NCBI RefSeq assembly: GCF_000426345.1
Contig: NZ_AUFE01000059.1
Coordinates: 1-34,204, forward strand
Source of the DNA: Cupriavidus phytohabitans
GTDB taxonomy: Bacteria > Pseudomonadota > Gammaproteobacteria > Burkholderiales > Burkholderiaceae
Length of the DNA stretch: 34,204 nucleotides
Direction of reading: 5' to 3'
Below the pieces are notes generated by a model that saw only the letters and a list, made by a program, of their open reading frames with translations, ran no database searches and was not told the origin of the DNA. Both the position numbers and the translations under genes were made by a program. This document shows, one piece after another, positions 32,459 to 34,204 of this stretch (within the stretch, counting starts at the first letter, position 1; each line of letters begins with the position of its first letter).

Positions 32459-33789
32459 TTGGTACCCCAGGTCTTGCGCGTCTGGAAGAGTTCGTCGATA
32501 TAGCCGAGCACGCTCGCGGGCTGGAGCAGCAGGCTGTAGAAAATCACGTAAATGCACAGGCCGAGGCGGTTGCGCCTGACCTTGAGGCCGAGCCGGTCGA
32601 ACATGCGCCGTTCGATCGTGAACATCAGCACGCTCATCAGCACCGCCAGCGGCAACAGCGCCAGCGTCATCGGCCCCGCGATCCAGTAGTAGCCGAACAG
32701 CGCCAGCACGATGCCGGGAACGAAGCCCAGCGTAAAGGCCAGGTCCAGCCATGGGTACAGCAGGTTCCAGTAGACGAAGAAGGTCGACATGCGCGGCACC
32801 AGCAGGATCCCGGGGTGCTGGCGGAAAGCCTCCATCATGCCGCGCGCCCAGCGCTGGCGCTGGCGCACGAACTGGCGCAAGTTGTCGGGAACGTTGGTGA
32901 AGATGCAGGCGTCCTCGCAGTGCCCGACGCGATAGCCGGCCTTCAGCAGCGCCCAGGTCAGCACGATGTCCTCGCCGACGCAGTCTTCCCAGCCCCCCAC
33001 TTCCAGCAGCGCGTGGCGGTCGTAGATCGAGAACGCGCCCTGCGCGACCAGCGTGCCCTGGTACAGCGACTGCATGCGCTTGATCGCGGCGATGCCCTGG
33101 AAATAGTCCCATTCCTGGCACTGCGTCAGCCAGTTCTGGCGCGAATTGCGCACCAGGATCTTGCCGGCCACGGCGCGGGTATTGGGCGGATCCTGGCGAT
33201 AGCGCTCGACAATGCTGACCAGCGCCAGCTTCTGCAGGTAGGAGTCGGCGTCGACGGTGACTACCAGCTCGTTCAGCGCGAGCTTCAGCCCGGCGTTCAG
33301 CGCCTTTGCCTTGCCGCCGTTCCTGGGCATGTCGAGCAGGCGCAGCCACGGGTACCTGACCTCGGCGCCGCGCACCAGCGACGCGGTGGCGTCGCGCGAG
33401 CCGTCGTTGATGACGATCACCTGCAACGGCGCGGGATAGTGCTGCCGCTCGATGCTGGCCAGCGTATCCAGGATCGACGCTTCTTCGTTGTAGGCCGCGA
33501 TCAGGATGGTAAGCGGCGGGTAGTCGTCCAGCGGCCGGCGCGGGGGCCGGCGGTCCATGGCCAGGCTGGCAACCAGGAAAGCGTTCATGAAGCCGGGGAC
33601 AATGGCAATGCCGCCCACCAGCAGCGCGGCGGCCACCACGCCGACCCTGCTGGTCAGGTCGGACATCCACTGCTGCGCCATCCACACCGAAAAGGCCGTC
33701 CAGCCCACTGCCACGGCCAGCGCGACCGCGAACTTGATGCGCACCGGCACATAGATATGCGGCGCGGCTTCCCCCTGAAACCCTGTCAT
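32455..33789 (-). CDS. Processive family 2 glycosyltransferase (PgaC/BcsA-like)
   Basis: A 444-residue inner-membrane glycosyltransferase. Two N-terminal TMs (about 18-38 and 50-75) precede a GT2 domain with ILIAAYNEE (95-103), INDGSRDAT (127-135), DAD (180-182), GED (272-274) and the processive-synthase motif QxxRW at Q310-W314 (QRQRW). Three or four C-terminal TMs follow. This set marks polymerising enzymes such as poly-GlcNAc synthase PgaC and related synthases; the sugar cannot be told from sequence. ATG 33789 is chosen because AGAAG lies 8 bases upstream; GTG 33798 is an in-frame alternative with worse spacing. It is first in a two-gene operon with the barrel protein. A right-hand IS begins close upstream. 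Confidence 0.9.
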   Translation of the reverse strand: MTGFQGEAAPHIYVPVRIKFAVALAVAVGWTAFSVWMAQQWMSDLTSRVGVVAAALLVGGIAIVPGFMNAFLVASLAMDRRPPRRPLDDYPPLTILIAAYNEEASILDTLASIERQHYPAPLQVIVINDGSRDATASLVRGAEVRYPWLRLLDMPRNGGKAKALNAGLKLALNELVVTVDADSYLQKLALVSIVERYRQDPPNTRAVAGKILVRNSRQNWLTQCQEWDYFQGIAAIKRMQSLYQGTLVAQGAFSIYDRHALLEVGGWEDCVGEDIVLTWALLKAGYRVGHCEDACIFTNVPDNLRQFVRQRQRWARGMMEAFRQHPGILLVPRMSTFFVYWNLLYPWLDLAFTLGFVPGIVLALFGYYWIAGPMTLALLPLAVLMSVLMFTIERRMFDRLGLKVRRNRLGLCIYVIFYSLLLQPASVLGYIDELFQTRKTWGTK

Positions 33790-33938
33790 TTTTGTCACTT
33801 CTTGTTGTGGATACTCAGCCCGTTGACGGCCCGGACTGCCTCACGCCGCCCCCACGGCGTACCCAATCCATCCAAGTTAAGCCGCCAATAAAATCGCAAT
33901 TCCCCCCGCGAACCCTTGACAGATGACGAGGTTCGAGG

Positions 33939-33988
33939 GGCCGCCGCCCTGCTTGCGCTGGCTGTTTAGCGCAAGCAGGGCGGCGGCC
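33939..33988. promoter_or_regulatory. Perfect 21-bp hairpin in the leader of the IS4-like transposase
   Basis: GGCCGCCGCCCTGCTTGCGCT (stem positions 33939-33959) pairs perfectly with 33968-33988 around an 8-base loop, 36 bases before the transposase ATG. In several IS elements a leader hairpin hides the translation start from transcripts that read in from outside; that role here is inference. A TTGACA lies at 33916-33921, but the expected -10 position falls in the stem and has no match. Confidence 0.6.
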
Positions 33989-34024
33989 AATAGAGGATCG
34001 TTCTTCGATCTTCGCTTGGCTCTC

Positions 34025-34204
34025 ATGCCCCTGTCCGATTTGTTCGCTTCGCTTACCGAATATTTGCACACCAAGGTCTTTCACGATCTTGCTCGCCATC
34101 CCGAACGTCCCGCCGCTTTCACCCGTCAGCGCAAGCTCACTCTGCCGACACTGATCGCATTCATGCTCGGCAACTTGCGCATGGGCGTACAAGCCGAACT
34201 CGAT
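34025..34204 (+). mobile_element. IS4-like transposase, N-terminal fragment (cut by window edge)
   Basis: The frame from ATG 34025 runs to the last base, giving 60 residues. FTRQRKLTLPTLIAFMLGN followed by a short helical region fits the N-terminal domain of IS4-type transposases, which binds DNA ahead of the DDE core. The catalytic part lies beyond the window. An in-frame TTG at 34016 could also start it. The left end of the element must lie between about 33800 and 33939, just upstream of the glycosyltransferase gene, but I could not fix it. It differs in type from the left-hand IS, so the pair does not define a composite transposon. Confidence 0.75.

Noticed and set aside
1..34204. Composite transposon or IS-bounded island
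   Set aside because: The two end elements are of different transposase types, no shared terminal repeats were visible, and the contents are typical core and copper genes with even composition.

Overview
The window looks like a chromosomal segment of a GC-rich betaproteobacterium, most likely Cupriavidus or a close Burkholderiaceae relative. The evidence is the very high GC content, the gene complement, and the copper operon order copDCBA / copRS. Genus is inferred from gene content; no marker gene is present. No tRNA, rRNA or CRISPR was seen. Both ends are cut through transposase genes of different types: an IS5-like C-terminus on the left (1-270) and an IS4-like N-terminus on the right (34025-34204).

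Layout. An amino acid permease (545-1924) follows the left IS. Next comes a hopanoid (bacterial triterpenoid lipid) block, 2007-16479: a ferritin-like di-iron protein directly upstream of hpnB; hpnA facing hpnB; then a plus-strand run of an ispH copy, hpnH, hpnI, hpnJ, hpnK and hpnL. After that, hpnM sits on the minus strand with its stop overlapping that of hpnL, and hpnN then mlaA lie on the plus strand. The logic is IPP/DMAPP supply (IspH), side-chain attachment (HpnH), head-group glycosylation and maturation (HpnI, HpnK, HpnJ), and movement between membranes (HpnL, HpnM, HpnN, MlaA). Squalene synthesis genes, squalene-hopene cyclase, hpnG and hpnO are not in the window and would have to lie elsewhere.

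Bridging genes (16499-19476) are an exported FKBP-type isomerase, a TTC38-like TPR protein, and a small exported His-rich protein (DUF6152-like) paired with a small membrane protein (DUF6644-like). The copper block follows (19549-26100): copD, copC, copB and copA on the minus strand, and copR and copS on the plus strand. A divergent control region between copA and copR carries a perfect inverted repeat and a CopR/CusR-type site.

The last block (26344-33789, all minus strand) reads, in transcription order: a processive family 2 glycosyltransferase, an outer-membrane beta-barrel protein, then an OmpR-type regulator, a LysM-FecR protein and a CHASE2 histidine kinase. It resembles a compact, sensor-controlled exopolysaccharide synthesis and export locus that I cannot match to a named system. 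Points worth a second look are the di-iron protein in the hopanoid block, the DUF6152/DUF6644 pair beside copCD, the CHASE2/LysM-FecR/glycosyltransferase locus, the absence of a normal start codon for hpnK, a repeat-derived tail on HpnI, and a multibranched U-tailed RNA-like structure between copS and the CHASE2 kinase.
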